Shown here one piece after another: positions 54,801 through 64,000 of a stretch of 64,000 nt of DNA (position 1 is its first letter; every line of letters begins with the position of its first letter). This DNA comes from Lingula anatina (taxonomy: Eukaryota; Brachiopoda; Lingulata; Lingulida; Lingulidae), in NCBI RefSeq assembly GCF_001039355.2, contig NW_019775386.1, positions 314,510 to 378,509 of the forward strand, given 5' to 3'. The notes under the pieces are model-generated. The model was not told where the DNA came from. It did no database searches and saw nothing but the letters and a program-made list of their open reading frames with translations. A program made the translations under genes and the position numbers.

Positions 54801-55283
54801 TTGAAAGAACAGAAAAGTAAATGCTACAGAACATGATGCCGTATCATATGCATTTAACGGTAAAACGCACCTAAGCAGAGATCAGTGATTGAAGCAATCC
54901 TAAAATGCGTCGTAAAGCGTTTTCTGCCTGGTTTCTCCATCCTGCGTAATTTCAGCAGTGTATTCACGTTTTCCCCCAAGGTACATTTATTCCTCTCTGA
55001 CACAAGTTGGCATTTTAAATCAACTGCTCATACATGTTATGTTTCTCCACTTTTGCTAAAATAAAAATCCTCCCCATTCCAGGTGGTCCAGGCGGCGTTA
55101 GACAGGGCCAGGGAGGGCCGGACATGTATAATGATCGCCCACCGCCTGTCCACTGTCCAGAACGCGGACATTATAGCCGTACTGGACAACGGGACAGTCG
55201 TGGAGCAGGGGTCACATCAGGAGCTACTGGCCAAGAAAGGGGCGTACCATACACTGGCCAGCGGTCAGTTGTCCCTGGTCTGA
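16559..55283 (+). CDS. ABCB1: full-size ABCB transporter (P-glycoprotein/MDR type)
   Basis: The 29 coding exons are 16559-16689, 16981-17029, 17481-17613, 18142-18230, 18545-18678, 18970-19141, 19342-19466, 19683-19799, 20313-20388, 20685-20798, 21163-21273, 21755-21880, 22190-22393, 22661-22831, 23729-23960, 24647-24774, 25017-25163, 25510-25611, 25811-25972, 26220-26352, 26742-26812, 27326-27426, 27689-27829, 51911-52067, 52570-52767, 53564-53699, 54141-54208, 54542-54688 and 55083-55283. They sum to 3876 nt (1291 aa), close to human ABCB1. The order is TMD1-NBD1-charged linker-TMD2-NBD2. NBD1 has Walker [10 protein letters not shown] (436-444), Q-loop [15 protein letters not shown] (540-547), Walker B ending D564-E565 and His596. 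NBD2 has GQSGCGKST (1084-1092), LSGGQKQR (1189-1196), D1213-E1214 and His1245. All catalytic residues are present, so both sites should hydrolyse ATP. A glycosylation sequon (NST) lies in the first extracellular loop. The linker (exons 15-16) is Lys/Arg/Ser-rich. The family exports hydrophobic xenobiotics at the plasma membrane. Paralogue assignment among invertebrate ABCB genes is uncertain. Confidence 0.96.
17619..17678. repeat. (TC)n tract fused to ABCB exon 3 donor
   Basis: The donor GTAAGT runs directly into 30 TC units, so the start of intron 3 is a 60-nt polypyrimidine tract ending in CAG. Confidence 0.95.
19601..19648. repeat. (AAT)n microsatellite in ABCB intron 7
   Basis: About 16 trinucleotide units, ending shortly before exon 8. 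Confidence 0.9.
20511..20554. repeat. (GA)n microsatellite in ABCB intron 9
   Basis: About 20 GA units; the long open frames through it are simple-repeat artefacts. Confidence 0.9.
21440..21485. repeat. (TTA)n microsatellite in ABCB intron 11
   Basis: Uninterrupted trinucleotide run in the intron that splits NBD1 before its Walker A exon. Confidence 0.9.
21590..21652. repeat. (TC)n microsatellite in ABCB intron 11
   Basis: Pyrimidine tract with a few interruptions, about 100 bp upstream of the exon 12 acceptor. Confidence 0.9.
23099..23170 (-). tRNA. initiator tRNA-Met (CAT)-like, intronic, slightly degenerate
   Basis: The 72-nt minus-strand cloverleaf has acceptor AGCAGAG/CTCTGCT, anticodon stem CGGGG/CCCCG with loop CCCATAA, and the initiator-type T-loop ATCGAAA. 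Relative to the copy at 53245 it has a D-stem change (GTGT, giving a G-U pair) and a T-stem C-U mismatch. A TTTT terminator follows on the minus strand. It lies in ABCB intron 14, antisense to the host. It may still be transcribed but looks weakened. Confidence 0.8.
23400..23615. mobile_element. foldback MITE, copy B
   Basis: Starts GACTGGGTTCCCATAACCC and ends GGGAATGGTCC, with inverted arms containing GATTCTCGCTAAATTGCATT and its near complement. It lies in ABCB intron 14, downstream of the tRNA. Confidence 0.8.
25240..25317. repeat. compound (CA)n(GA)n microsatellite
   Basis: CA units to 25275 followed by GA units from 25277, in ABCB intron 17. Confidence 0.95.
28452..28733. repeat. diverged two-unit tandem duplication (~145 bp)
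   Basis: Two units share, in order, CATCTTTTCATGACAAGCAA / CATCCTTTCTTGACAAGCAA, an ACAAAACCATG-like block, AATAAxTAACTAAGCACxxC and TTGAACATATA. They differ at many sites, so this is an old duplication, not an assembly repeat. Confidence 0.6.
28900..29110 (-). pseudogene. LINE reverse-transcriptase fragment
   Basis: On the minus strand 29094-29068 reads DFGKAFDKV, the classic non-LTR reverse-transcriptase motif. About 40 codons later, in another frame, EKGDPS resembles the following QGDPLSP motif. Stops and frame changes make it a relic. It lies inside ABCB intron 23. Confidence 0.5.
30150..32934 (-). CDS. CARD-domain protein with uncharacterised C-terminal domain
   Basis: Minus-strand exons are 32934-32602, a 27-nt micro-exon 32057-32031, and 30946-30150 (stop TAA). 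Phases join cleanly. The 5' border at 32934 is an acceptor (TTATTCAG) in phase 1, so an upstream exon exists. The first good in-exon ATG (32887) gives 1110 nt (369 aa). Residues 1-90 form a CARD, with helices including [20 protein letters not shown] and [21 protein letters not shown] Ser/Lys-rich linker follows with CLCFCF (C174, C176, C178), a possible palmitoylation site, and an Asn/Gly-rich stretch. About the last 110 residues form a mixed helix-strand domain (from [16 protein letters not shown] to the end). CARDs pair with other CARDs in caspase or innate-immune complexes. I recall similar CARD-plus-C-terminal-domain proteins in molluscs but cannot name the family. It is nested antisense in ABCB intron 23. 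Confidence 0.85.
37715..37784. repeat. 35-bp perfect-spaced tandem duplication
   Basis: Two adjacent 35-bp units each begin CTTAGTCTCCAGTCACCAAA and differ at only a couple of bases. No other copy was noticed. Confidence 0.8.
39404..39748. mobile_element. TTAA-bounded MITE with 23-bp perfect terminal inverted repeats
   Basis: The left end (39404-39426) begins TTAAAGGGATAATAACTC and the right end (39726-39748) is its exact 23-bp reverse complement. TTAA at both tips fits piggyBac-type target choice. The ends resemble an AAAGGGAGATAACT-type repeat I recall from molluscan genomes. It is 345 bp with no coding capacity. Confidence 0.8.
41206..41254. repeat. (TA)n microsatellite in ABCB intron 23
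   Basis: About 24 TA units. Two more TA runs lie at 48181-48211 and 48832-48873. Confidence 0.95.
42334..43852. repeat. 1519-bp direct duplication, copy 1
   Basis: Starts CTGAAGAAAGGATTTTGCAA and ends at the N at 43853. It matches 43854-45372 at an exact 1520-bp offset, including the long A run and CT tract, with no difference seen. It contains no recognised gene. Confidence 0.9.
43854..45372. repeat. 1519-bp direct duplication, copy 2
   Basis: Begins immediately after the N and runs to the point where sequence continues as ATACTGGGC. Identity to copy 1 appears complete, which favours an assembly duplicate over a biological one. Confidence 0.9.
46036..46270. mobile_element. foldback MITE, copy C
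   Basis: Starts GACTGGGTTCCCATGCC and ends GGAATTGTCC, with inverted arms (GAGTCTCACTAAATTGC and complement) around a GGTAAAGATAATTACC centre. It lies in ABCB intron 23. Confidence 0.8.
53245..53316 (+). tRNA. initiator tRNA-Met (CAT)
   Basis: A perfect 72-nt cloverleaf: acceptor AGCAGAG/CTCTGCT plus A, D-arm GCGC..GCGT, anticodon stem CGGGG/CCCCG with CCCATAA loop, T-arm CTAGG-ATCGAAA-CCTAG. The A at the 3' acceptor end and the ATCGAAA T-loop (A54/A60-type) mark a eukaryotic initiator. A T5 terminator lies 10 bases downstream. It sits in ABCB intron 25 on the host's strand, with its own internal pol III promoter. Confidence 0.95.
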
Positions 55284-56327
55284 GTGACCACAGCGGGCAC
55301 CTGTTGGATATTGGGCAGGAGGGGGTTTAGACTGCCTATAGGCTGTACAAACTATTTGTATTGTTTCGTGCTCAGTACTTCGAAGGGTTTCAAGTTACAG
55401 TTTGATTTTATTTATTATTTGATCATTTTGATGTGTATTTTGTTGTTGAAGGACAGTTAATTATTACTTTTGGGCGTTAGTGACCAATTTTTACATCCGT
55501 AAATTTTTTAAGAAATTATTTTATAAAATGTGGTCATATCATAAACAATAAGTTACAAGAGATCATGATTAATGACGGTGAATTAGTGAATAACGTAAAG
55601 AGGACATTGCGCATTTGAAAAAAGTATCAAAACTACGTCCGAAAATCTCTTTGTGTAGTGCAATAAAAAGTACTGTATGTTATCATATATTCCTGGATAA
55701 CTACCCTTCCGATGCTTCAGTGGAAGTCTTTCATTATTATTGTTGGATCGGGCTCAGTTGGTACAAGTCAAGCAGAGCATTTTAAGAAAGAACAGCCCTA
55801 ACAACTTGCTAGAAATGCATTATGGATTTATTTATAGGGATATATTTTGTTTCGCTTTTAAAAGAAAGCAGCACAAATCCAAATCAACAACGAATCGGTT
55901 AGACAATTTTCTAGCTTTTCACTTTTATTTAATACAACTGGTATTCCTTTATAAACAAAGAAAATGTACACGAGCATTTATAGAATCAATGCAGAATGTT
56001 CATTTTGTTTTGTATGAAATATTAAATAAATATCAATTTAAAAATGCAGACTTAAATTTTGGTGTAATATTCAGCCAGTGTCATCAGTGATGGTGACATC
56101 AAAGATGTACCAGCACATCGTTTAAGATACACACGTAGGTTTAAGGCCACAATTTGACCTTGACCTTTATTTCCCTAGGTCACCAGTTTGCTTGGTCCAA
56201 CTAAACCACCAGATGTATAACACAGCTCTGAACTTTGCATATCCTTGTTTTTTAACTCACAAAAAAAGCACAAAATAGAGAAATGTGAAGAAACTGCTAG
56301 GTTCCACCATTTTCTCCAACATCAACA
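55284..56327. other. ABCB 3'-UTR and intergenic spacer
   Basis: No coding exon is seen. A likely ABCB poly(A) signal AATAAA is at 55662-55667. The two convergent genes (ABCB plus, SCO minus) end here with about 1 kb between their stop codons. Confidence 0.6.
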
Positions 56328-59290
56328 TCAAGACCTCTCATCTTTCGTGGTTCTTGCAAGCATTTGTTCCCTCAGATCCTTCCTTTTTTGCTCAATTTTC
56401 TCTTTACGCCTCGCCATCAGAAACGTGTGTATCCTTTCAGTCAGGCTTAAGGCTTTCTTATAAAGCCATGTGTTTGTTAACCAGTACCTTTTAGTAGTTT
56501 TGTACATCCAGTCAGCAATTTCTTCTTCATCCATTTCCCTGGGGTATAAGTACTCTACAAAGGTGCCCTCGGGAGACATGAAGAAATAAAGGGAGGTGTG
56601 GTCCACCTGAAAATAATTGGAATGCTCTTTTAATATATAGGTGAAAACAAATACAATGATACTCCCATAAACAATGCCGAAACTGTTGAAAAAATATTAA
56701 AAAAACAGAAGGAATAATCAGATCAGAAAATGACTGGTATTTTTGGACATGAGAATTTCTTTGAAGCTTCAGAAATATGTTCATGGGTGTAACTCTCCAT
56801 AAAAGACAGGCTGCTAACTTGTCTAACTATCAAAATAAGCCTGTCCAGTTAAGTATACCCCCCCCCCCCCAAGTATAGTGGACTTGTAACTCCCATGAAG
56901 TTTGATATAAAGTGTTCCATAAATAAATATTTTAATATACAGTTGAAACCCATGCATGATGCATGCCCACCTCCCCCCTAATAATTGCCAGGAAGTAATA
57001 ATAATAATTTATAGGGCACAACTAAAATATTACAGGGATTTAAGGGACAATTCCCACAGATATTTGGATCGGTCTATCTCCCTGGGGAGTCTCACTAAAT
57101 TGCTATCAAACTAACCAGCTTAAACGTCTGTCGCGCCTAGTAAAACTGTTAGGGGGTAATTATCTTTACCCCTAGCTGAAACAGTAGGCGTGAAAGACAT
57201 TTAAGCTTCTTGAACTGATAGCAATTTAGCGTGAACCCCCAGGGAGTTAGGTCGATCCAGATGGATAGATCTAAATCTGTGGGAATGCAGTCTAAGTCTC
57301 CAACATAGAATGGTGATTACCAAGTAATTGTCAGCATCCAATATCAGACTTTTCTCACTGAAAACTTTGAACTTCTTGGTGATGTCATTTATGCTCTCAT
57401 GGCTGCCCGTCAACCCGACCAGCCCCGGCCAGTCTGGAAATAATAACTAAAATATCAGTATGTATTATGTAAAAAAATTATATTTTTGATTTTTTTATGT
57501 TCTATTTTTTACTTGCTTCCAGACCTATTAGTCCTGGCCCATCTGTAATAAATGTTCACACTGTTTCATGAAAAATATATTTTCTACCTTGACAAATTTT
57601 TTTCAATAGGTAAACCTTGGCTAGTCTATAAGAAACAAAGGCTCCATTCAGATAGTCACATCATACTAGTTGGGTCGGTCCAACTCTGCGAGGGACTCTC
57701 ATTTGCAATCAGCTTAATTGTCTGACACACCTCCTTGAGCAGCTAGAATATAATTACCTTTTAACAAGCTGCTCGAGGAGGCGTGTCATTCAGTTAAGCT
57801 AATTGCACTTAGCAGGAGTCTACGCAGAGTTGAAACAACCCAATTAGTATAAGTGATTCACTTTCTTGGTCTTCAAAGAAATGCCACACTTGAATTAAGT
57901 ACTTCATTATAACCCTGTTGTGATGATGTTTTTAATTGTTTTTCTTGATGCCTTTTGTTAATAGTATTCCATAAAAACTTTTGTCTTGAGTTTTTTTAGT
58001 TCAGTCTGCCAATTTATATGACTGAACATTCAAATGATTATTAATAAATACTATGTGGCAGTTTAAATATTTAAATATGCTGTATCTAAGCCACATCATG
58101 CAAATTATCAATCATAAAGCTTTGCATTAAAAAAAATAAAATTAATAAATGAAATGTTATTGTTTTATTTTCAAGTTTCCATAACAGTTTCTTTGAGTGA
58201 CAGCTAAAACTTGTAGTCATGACCAAACCACTGCAACACTGAGTTTAAGCCATTGTTTGAAGAAACCATTATTTTAATTTAGATTGATAAACATAGCTTT
58301 TAATTTTTTTTTTTGCTGGAAGAACTTGTTCACTTTCAAATCAGCCATTAGACAGGTGCCCTAACGACCTATTTAAACACCACATAATCCCCATTCATTA
58401 AGAGATCATCTTGGGGAGTGGCCAAAAAAAGTTGCTCTGCACACCACACACTAACCTTTCACATAGTTTTTCAAACGTTCCACATCGTCACGTGCGGGGT
58501 CCACACTTACAAATACGGGGACTACTGTGGGAGGACTAACCTTCTTCCCTGGAGGAAAAATGATATATTATAATAATATATATTTATAATAATATATTAT
58601 TATTAAATATTATAATTAGGTTAAATAAACAGGATTTCTACAGTTAGACTGCCTACAGAAGATAGTAGAGCCCCCACCCCCCCGGCACACTGCAGTCTGT
58701 CCACCAGGTATTTTATGCCCTTCGTCTAAAAACCACCCTGCTCTCTCCCCCACCCCCCAAAAAATGCAAACTGACCATACAGAGTACTTGTATATATTAT
58801 CAATTGCTTAATTCAATGTTGAAGTCAGTTAATTATCAAAATGTCTTCCTCTTTTCTCCTGTGTCCAAAACAGAACTCACTGAGTAAACTAACTGAGGCA
58901 CTCAGTTTCTCCATTTCCTCAGGACAGACATCCGGGCAGTTGGTGTAGCCAAAGTAGAAGACTGACCAGTTTCCCTTAAAGTCGTCTAGTGTCCGAGGAT
59001 TTCCATCTTGGTCCAGCAGGTCGAAGTTTCCCCCTACATTTGCAGGGGTGTTAAGTTCTGCAGGCCATTACAATGTAGAAATTATGATTTTAATTTGAGA
59101 TCATACAGTATCACGTTGCATGTTTTATTTATATATCAGCATTTTAAGCCTTTTTTTTCTTTTTTTGATAACTAGATTATGCTACTATTGTATCAAGTTA
59201 TTGTTAGGTCACAGATTTTCTTTTTCTTTTTTTTTTGTAAAAAAATATGATAGACCAATAAAGATCATTATTATTCTTACATTTAATTAC

Positions 59291-59326
<36 letters not shown>

Positions 59327-60599
59327 AAGGGGGGGGGGTAAAAAAAACTACTATATAGATTGGAAAAGGTCCACTCAGAATTTGATCTTGGTTCTTGCCA
59401 ATTCTCACGCTGGATCAACCAAAGAATTTTTCCAGAGAAAGAAACCCACTTTCAAAATTGCTGGCTATATGCCAGTCTACCTTATTTATAATACTTACCT
59501 AACTCTAGCCACATGAAGCTTGCATAAGCTATGAGTAAACTTCCAATCACCAAGACCAGAACTAACCTGTACTTGAACTGCAACAGTAAAGATGTGAACA
59601 TTCAATACAGTCACGTCTCATGACTTACAAAATGATACTAGTTCAAAACATTTATAGAAAAAGTTGAAAAACAGAGTGCAAACAAATAAATATTTGTTTT
59701 GTAGATCTAGTAATAAACAGTGGTAAACTATGACATAATATTTACAGATTTTTTCTAAAGATGTCAATAAGCACTAAGAACCTCGGAAATACTATCCTAT
59801 AGTGATACATAAAAAATATCAAAATAAAACACTCTTCCTTATTGAAGTTAAGGTCTGTTAAAATATGCACTCTGTTGCAGTAATGTTTTAGTCTTGAATG
59901 GAACATATTGCATGATTGCAGCACAAAGTGCCATAAAAGAAAACCTATTACCCTGCTCATGCCACAAATATAGTCAGAACCACATGCTTTAACACACAAT
60001 CATTTCTGATTTGACTTTGTCATAATTTTTAAACAATTAAATAAGACATCCTGGATAACACATACTTGGAGTATTTCCTTACTGAGCACTTCGTTTCGAA
60101 TTTCTTTGATTTCTTTGCGCACTGCATCACTCCTCTCTAGATGCCGACTCATCATGGCCATCTTCTGCCTTTTCTCCAATTCCTTTCTCTGCTTCTCATC
60201 TTCAGTGGAATATCTTCTTGTGGAGAGACAATGAAGCCTGTATCGTGAATTCAATGGGCATTTTGAATAAATGTGACTTTGTATCTGCAAAACAAAATAA
60301 ATACAAAATATGTTACTGTACAAGTTGGTAAAAATTTTCATTCTAAACAGACTAAAATACCTCATCTCATGGAATCTTGCCACTGAAGGTGATGGTGACT
60401 TTATTCATGCTACTAAACAGTGTGCAAGGTTATTGAAGTCTCAGGAATGGCAGTCCTGTATCCAACATGATTAGCACAGGTCAGGGTGAGCACCTACATC
60501 ATTTTATGAGACAATTGTAACCTGTACAACGGGAAGCAGTAACTAGTGGGCTACGAATCCTGGCTTTCACACAGCCCCTCCTTCTCCCCCCCCCCCCCC

Positions 60600-60636
<37 letters not shown>

Positions 60637-60890
60637 TTAATACACGTAGAGTTACTCAAATAATAACAAAATTTTATTCAAATAGGTAAATGCAAAACAC
60701 AAATTTTAGCAGGATCGCTGACATAAAAAATATTACTGACCTGAGAAAGTCTTGCATTACGAAAGAGAATTACCCTGTCGGCAGCGGCTGCAAGTGAGTG
60801 CTTATGCAACCTCGAAACAACGGTGTGTCGACATAGTCCCCGTGAAAGAACCTGGTGAGTTCCAATACCCCTTAATGTCAATAGAGACAT
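56328..60890 (-). CDS. SCO1: SCO1/SCO2 mitochondrial copper chaperone
   Basis: Seven minus-strand exons (60890-60741, 60284-60066, 59577-59499, 59057-58881, 58548-58456, 57433-57321, 56606-56328) sum to 1110 nt (369 aa) with all phases closed. Residues 1 to about 80 are Arg-rich with almost no acidic residues, as in a mitochondrial targeting sequence. A charged helical stretch follows. One transmembrane helix is at 128-146 (YRLVLVLVIGSLLIAYASFM), then a thioredoxin-like domain with the copper-binding C190-P-D-V-C194 and the distal ligand His280 in VDHTSLYF. The Cys-His spacing (86) matches human SCO1 (87). SCO proteins hand copper to the CuA site of cytochrome c oxidase subunit 2 in the intermembrane space. 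The protein carries about 48 residues beyond the usual C-terminus, a Lys/Arg/Glu-rich helix. SCO1 versus SCO2 cannot be decided, since the duplication in vertebrates is separate. Confidence 0.94.
57044..57292. mobile_element. foldback MITE, copy D
   Basis: Begins GGGACAATTCCCACAGAT and ends TGGGAATGCAGTC, with GAGTCTCACTAAATTGC arms and a GGGGGTAATTATCTTTACCC centre. It lies in SCO intron 6, close to the exon 6 donor. Confidence 0.75.
57655..57855. mobile_element. foldback MITE, diverged copy E
   Basis: Same architecture as copies A-D but with different outer ends (ACTAGTTGGGTCGG and its near complement). The arms TTGAGCAGCT/AGCTGCTCGAGG surround a TAATTACC centre. It lies in an SCO intron, 360 bp from copy D. 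Confidence 0.6.
59292..59325. repeat. (TTA)n microsatellite in SCO intron
   Basis: About 11 trinucleotide units followed by a G run. Confidence 0.85.
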
Positions 60891-61126
60891 TTTATATCAT
60901 CGCTGGGAATACCGTGTTAAATACTATTGCTACCATTCAAATTGGGACACAAAATACACTAATTGTTTTGATGCAGCAGCACTACGGCACTCACGTCTTC
61001 CACAAGTTTTAACGATAGATGGCGCTAATGACAATACAAACTACACTCTTGTCTGAACCCAAAATATATTAGGTTGCAATCTGGAGTCAACACACGCTAT
61101 TTATACTATAAACACTCAGACAGTTT

Positions 61127-61177
<51 letters not shown>

Positions 61178-61310
61178 TTTCGCTGAGCTGATCAGGAGGG
61201 AAACTTCTGTATGTAGATTTAGCTGATGATTTTCCGGAGAAAATGAAAGTAATTATATGTTTCCTTTTTTTGCACCGTGCATCTTGGCTTATAACCTACC
61301 GTGAGTGGGT
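60891..61310. promoter_or_regulatory. SCO1: SCO upstream region with (TTTA)n
   Basis: This region lies directly upstream of the SCO start. It holds a (TTTA)n microsatellite at 61125-61180. No TATA box or strong factor motif stands out. Confidence 0.35.
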
Positions 61311-61319
61311 AAATAATCA

Positions 61320-61611
61320 TTGGCGGATTAAAGGGGGGGGGGTGTCAGGGGTGTCCTGACCCCCCTTCGATTTCTGAAAAAAATCCCACCAATGCTCCCC
61401 TCTTGAAATTAGAATTTTGACTAGTTGAATCATACAGTAGTTCTAAACAGTACCAAATGGCACCGTTCGACTTCTAAAATACCAAAAAAAAAAAATAAAT
61501 AAATAACCCCACCCCAATGGGGAGGGGAAGGAGGCGAGGGTTGGCTTCGCATCCGCGGCCTGTCATTCCTAATTCCCCTCCCCCTTTCAAACGATCCTGG
61601 ATCCGCCCCTG
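61320..61611. mobile_element. hAT-like MITE
   Basis: The right end reads CCTGGATCCGCCCCTG and the left end TGGCGGATT, which are degraded inverted repeats of the common CAGGGGCGGATCCAGG-type tip. Flanking 8-bp sites ATAATCAT and ATAATGAT differ at one base, as expected of an aged hAT target duplication. The interior is G/C-run rich and non-coding. Confidence 0.55.
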
Positions 61612-62524
61612 ATAATGATAAATAACTAAACGTGGTAACTCATCATTTTTAAACTAGGCCTACCGGTATCACACGTGCCGAACGTGTAATATTTCAATTA
61701 GTATTTTGGTAATTTAAACGCTTAATTACTGCGTTCGTTGTGTTAGTGAGTGCATTTGAATGCGTGACAGTACAAAAATGTTTAAAATAAAAGGAGGCCT
61801 ACTGTGTATAAGTAATGGGTCCTGATATTTCCATTTGGAATACCAAAGTTCATGCAGGCCAAACATTATGAGACTAAATACATGATCCTGCATGTCACTG
61901 TAGTTATGCATTCAATGCAATTTCAATGTTGTAAACATGGTATATTTGAATAAAAATGGCAATTGTAAAAAATATTATTTCCTATCCAAAATAAATAGAT
62001 AAATGAAAAAATCTTTGTCTGTACATAAAAATAAATAAATGATCCGCCCACGATACCATAATTTCATCGAGATATGGGGACGTTCCAAGGATGTTTCAAA
62101 AAGCAAGAATAAAAGCAACTTAAATCATTTTATTTTATTTTTGTAAGCGCAATGAGTACGTCAGATCGCCTCTGAGACATTCAATTATGAGAGGTAAATT
62201 ATTTGTATATTGAAAAATAGTTCAGAGTAAATTCCAAAGATAGCCATATTCTGAAAGCTTCACATACTGTAAATTTATCAACCAAATGCTTGACTACAAA
62301 TTCATCACAGCTAGAGTATCTTTCGCGTTATTAACATTTCATTTAAAACGATTTTGATTGAATCTTGTTTGTCGTCATCTGGTGGGATAAACGTCAAAAT
62401 AGTACTTAGTAATTATTTCAAGAGACTATACCTTTATTCGTTACAATCAGCAGTTATAATCTAGGGTATTGATACTTCCTAATGATTGTCAAATCTCACG
62501 GAACAAAATTGCCGCTGTCTGTGT

Positions 62525-63056
62525 ACTATACAGGAAAAATGTATGTTGACTAGAACTGATTTAAATCTGACTTGGTAAGTGTGAAAGTACATTGGCACAT
62601 TTTTTATTCTAAATCAATTTTTAAGCCCTAATACTCGTCTGCCGTTCGTCACATTACCGTACAATCGCTTGGATATGATTCGTCATATCATATGGCCGAT
62701 TTGCATTAATATTATTTGCATATGCCAGAATCAAACGCTGAATTCTACAACTCGATTTTCCTTTCTCGCCTTTTCTGCCGCAAACACCNTTATACAGGAA
62801 AAATGTAAGTTGACTAGAACTGATTTCAATCTGACTTGGTAAGTGTGAAAGTACATTGGCACATTTTTTTATTCTAAATCAATTTTTAAGCCCTAATACT
62901 CGTCTGCCGTTCGTCACATTACCGTACAATCGCTTGGATATGATTTGTCATATCATATGGCCGATTTGCATTATTATTATTTGTATATGCCAGAATCAAA
63001 CGCTGAATTCCACAACTCGATTTTCCTTTCTCGCCTTTTCTGCCGCAAACACCAGT
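62525..63056. repeat. ~265-bp direct duplication around an N, ~3% diverged
   Basis: 62525-62788 and 62790-63056 are the same sequence with several substitutions and one T-run length change. The N at 62789 lies exactly between them. Each copy contains TGCCGCAAACACC at its end. This looks like two haplotypes joined head to tail. Confidence 0.85.
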
Positions 63057-64000
63057 TTATGACTGAGCAGTGTTTCCTCTGACCCGGTGAGAATCTTTGA
63101 CGGATCATTGGTCTGAAACAAACGACCATAAGCTATAAACGAGCTATTTGCAAAACCAGAATACGCAACTGGCTGCTATCTCTCAAAATCTAACATTTTA
63201 ATGTTAATCTTCAAGTTAAAAATAGATTTACACGTAATACCACAAACTTCCCTCCACCTCCACCACTCCAAAATATGTATTTTAAAGGGACTCGGCCCAT
63301 CTCTTAACATCACGATTTAACCACTCCTACCAACTATCAAAATCTACCATTAGGGCCTACAATATTTATCTTAAAATTAAAGATTTGATCTTATAACACA
63401 AACTTCCCTCCAGCTCTTCCATACATAAATTTATCGAAAAGAGTCTCGTCCCACCTATTAACATAACATTTTTTTTAAATTATGAGACAATGGTTAAAAA
63501 CCATTCCTACATATAACCACCATTTTCTACGTCCGTAACCTACCGCAATGGCGTCCACCAAGGATACCATCATCATGTGGTCAGCGCCGCCGTGGCCTCT
63601 CAGCCGGACATTGCTGGGGTTAACGCAGCTGTGACTGGTGGTGCTTTGGCTGAGAAAGTCGTAGTGGTGGACGACTTGGCTGTCAAAGTCACAACGAAGC
63701 TCTCCCTGACGTTATACAAGTTGGCCGCTTTACTATATAGTCTCAAGTGTATTTATACATTGGTATCATACTATCCTTTAGCTCTACGCGTCAACCTTAA
63801 CCTTGATTCAACCTTACTAAATAAGTCTGTTATCTAAAGGCAATCCTCGAGGATTTTGCCAAAATTTATGAAACTGCATTTAATGAATTCAATAAATCAA
63901 AGGGTGTACCGTTCATGAAACATTCTCTACAATTTATTATCTTGATATTTACATATAAGAATTCATTATAATTGTGGTAGGAGTGACAATAGTCTTGTGT
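63057..64000. other. intergenic sequence with a short GC-rich ORF
   Basis: An ATG at 63548 opens a short frame (MASTKDTIIMW...) that stops after about 28 codons in a CpG-richer stretch to about 63720. An overlapping longer frame lacks an ATG. No family is recognised. It could be a first exon of a plus-strand gene continuing beyond the window, but no clear donor was found. Confidence 0.25.

Noticed and set aside
17619-61180. Possible CRISPR-like arrays among regular repeats
   Set aside because: The repeats are simple microsatellites or MITEs without unique spacers, in an animal genome.
63577-63837. 86-codon frame starting SAAVASQPDIAGVNAAV
   Set aside because: It lacks an ATG start, overlaps a competing ATG frame, and matches no family I recognise. 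Kept only as a note on the region.

Overview
This window is animal nuclear DNA. Every confident gene is split by GT-AG introns with in-phase joins. The DNA is AT-rich and full of microsatellites, short palindromic GTAC-type repeats and small terminal-inverted-repeat elements. The gene types, and a TTAA-bounded element whose ends resemble a short repeat I recall from molluscan genomes, suggest a lophotrochozoan, most likely a mollusc (inference). No species can be named from the sequence alone. Four single N characters (31249, 36822, 43853, 62789) mark assembly joins, and two of them sit between duplicated blocks.

Layout. 1-4.9 kb: a decayed hAT transposase (minus), a possible terminal exon of a small membrane protein (minus), an orphan first-exon-like ORF (plus) and an LTR-like block. 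5.1-8.0 kb (minus): a five-exon centrin-like EF-hand gene. 8.35-12.0 kb (plus): an F-box gene of the sugar-recognising FBXO2/6/44 type, divergent from the EF-hand gene across a 319-bp shared promoter that carries a CRE. It has two homologous versions of its second exon. 12.0-16.5 kb: the upstream region of the next gene, with CRE, E-box and AP-1-like sites.

16.56-55.28 kb (plus): a complete 29-coding-exon full-size ABCB transporter (P-glycoprotein type). My exon model sums to 3876 nt (1291 aa), with both nucleotide-binding domains intact. Its intron 23 is about 24.1 kb and holds, on the opposite strand, a CARD-domain gene (30.15-32.93 kb). The same intron holds a LINE remnant, a TTAA-type miniature element and a perfect 1519-bp duplication that looks like an assembly artefact. 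Two initiator-tRNA-Met-like genes lie in other introns of the transporter.

56.33-60.89 kb (minus): a seven-exon SCO1/SCO2 mitochondrial copper chaperone (369 aa) with a long C-terminal extension. 60.9-64 kb: no confident gene, but a hAT-like miniature element and a diverged duplication around an N.

The genes are not an operon and have unrelated jobs: calcium sensing at centriole or cilium, glycoprotein-directed ubiquitination, drug/xenobiotic efflux, CARD-mediated immune or apoptotic signalling, and cytochrome-oxidase copper delivery. The main structural points are the nested antisense CARD gene, the duplicated F-box exon, a foldback element family with copies in and between the genes, and the assembly duplications.
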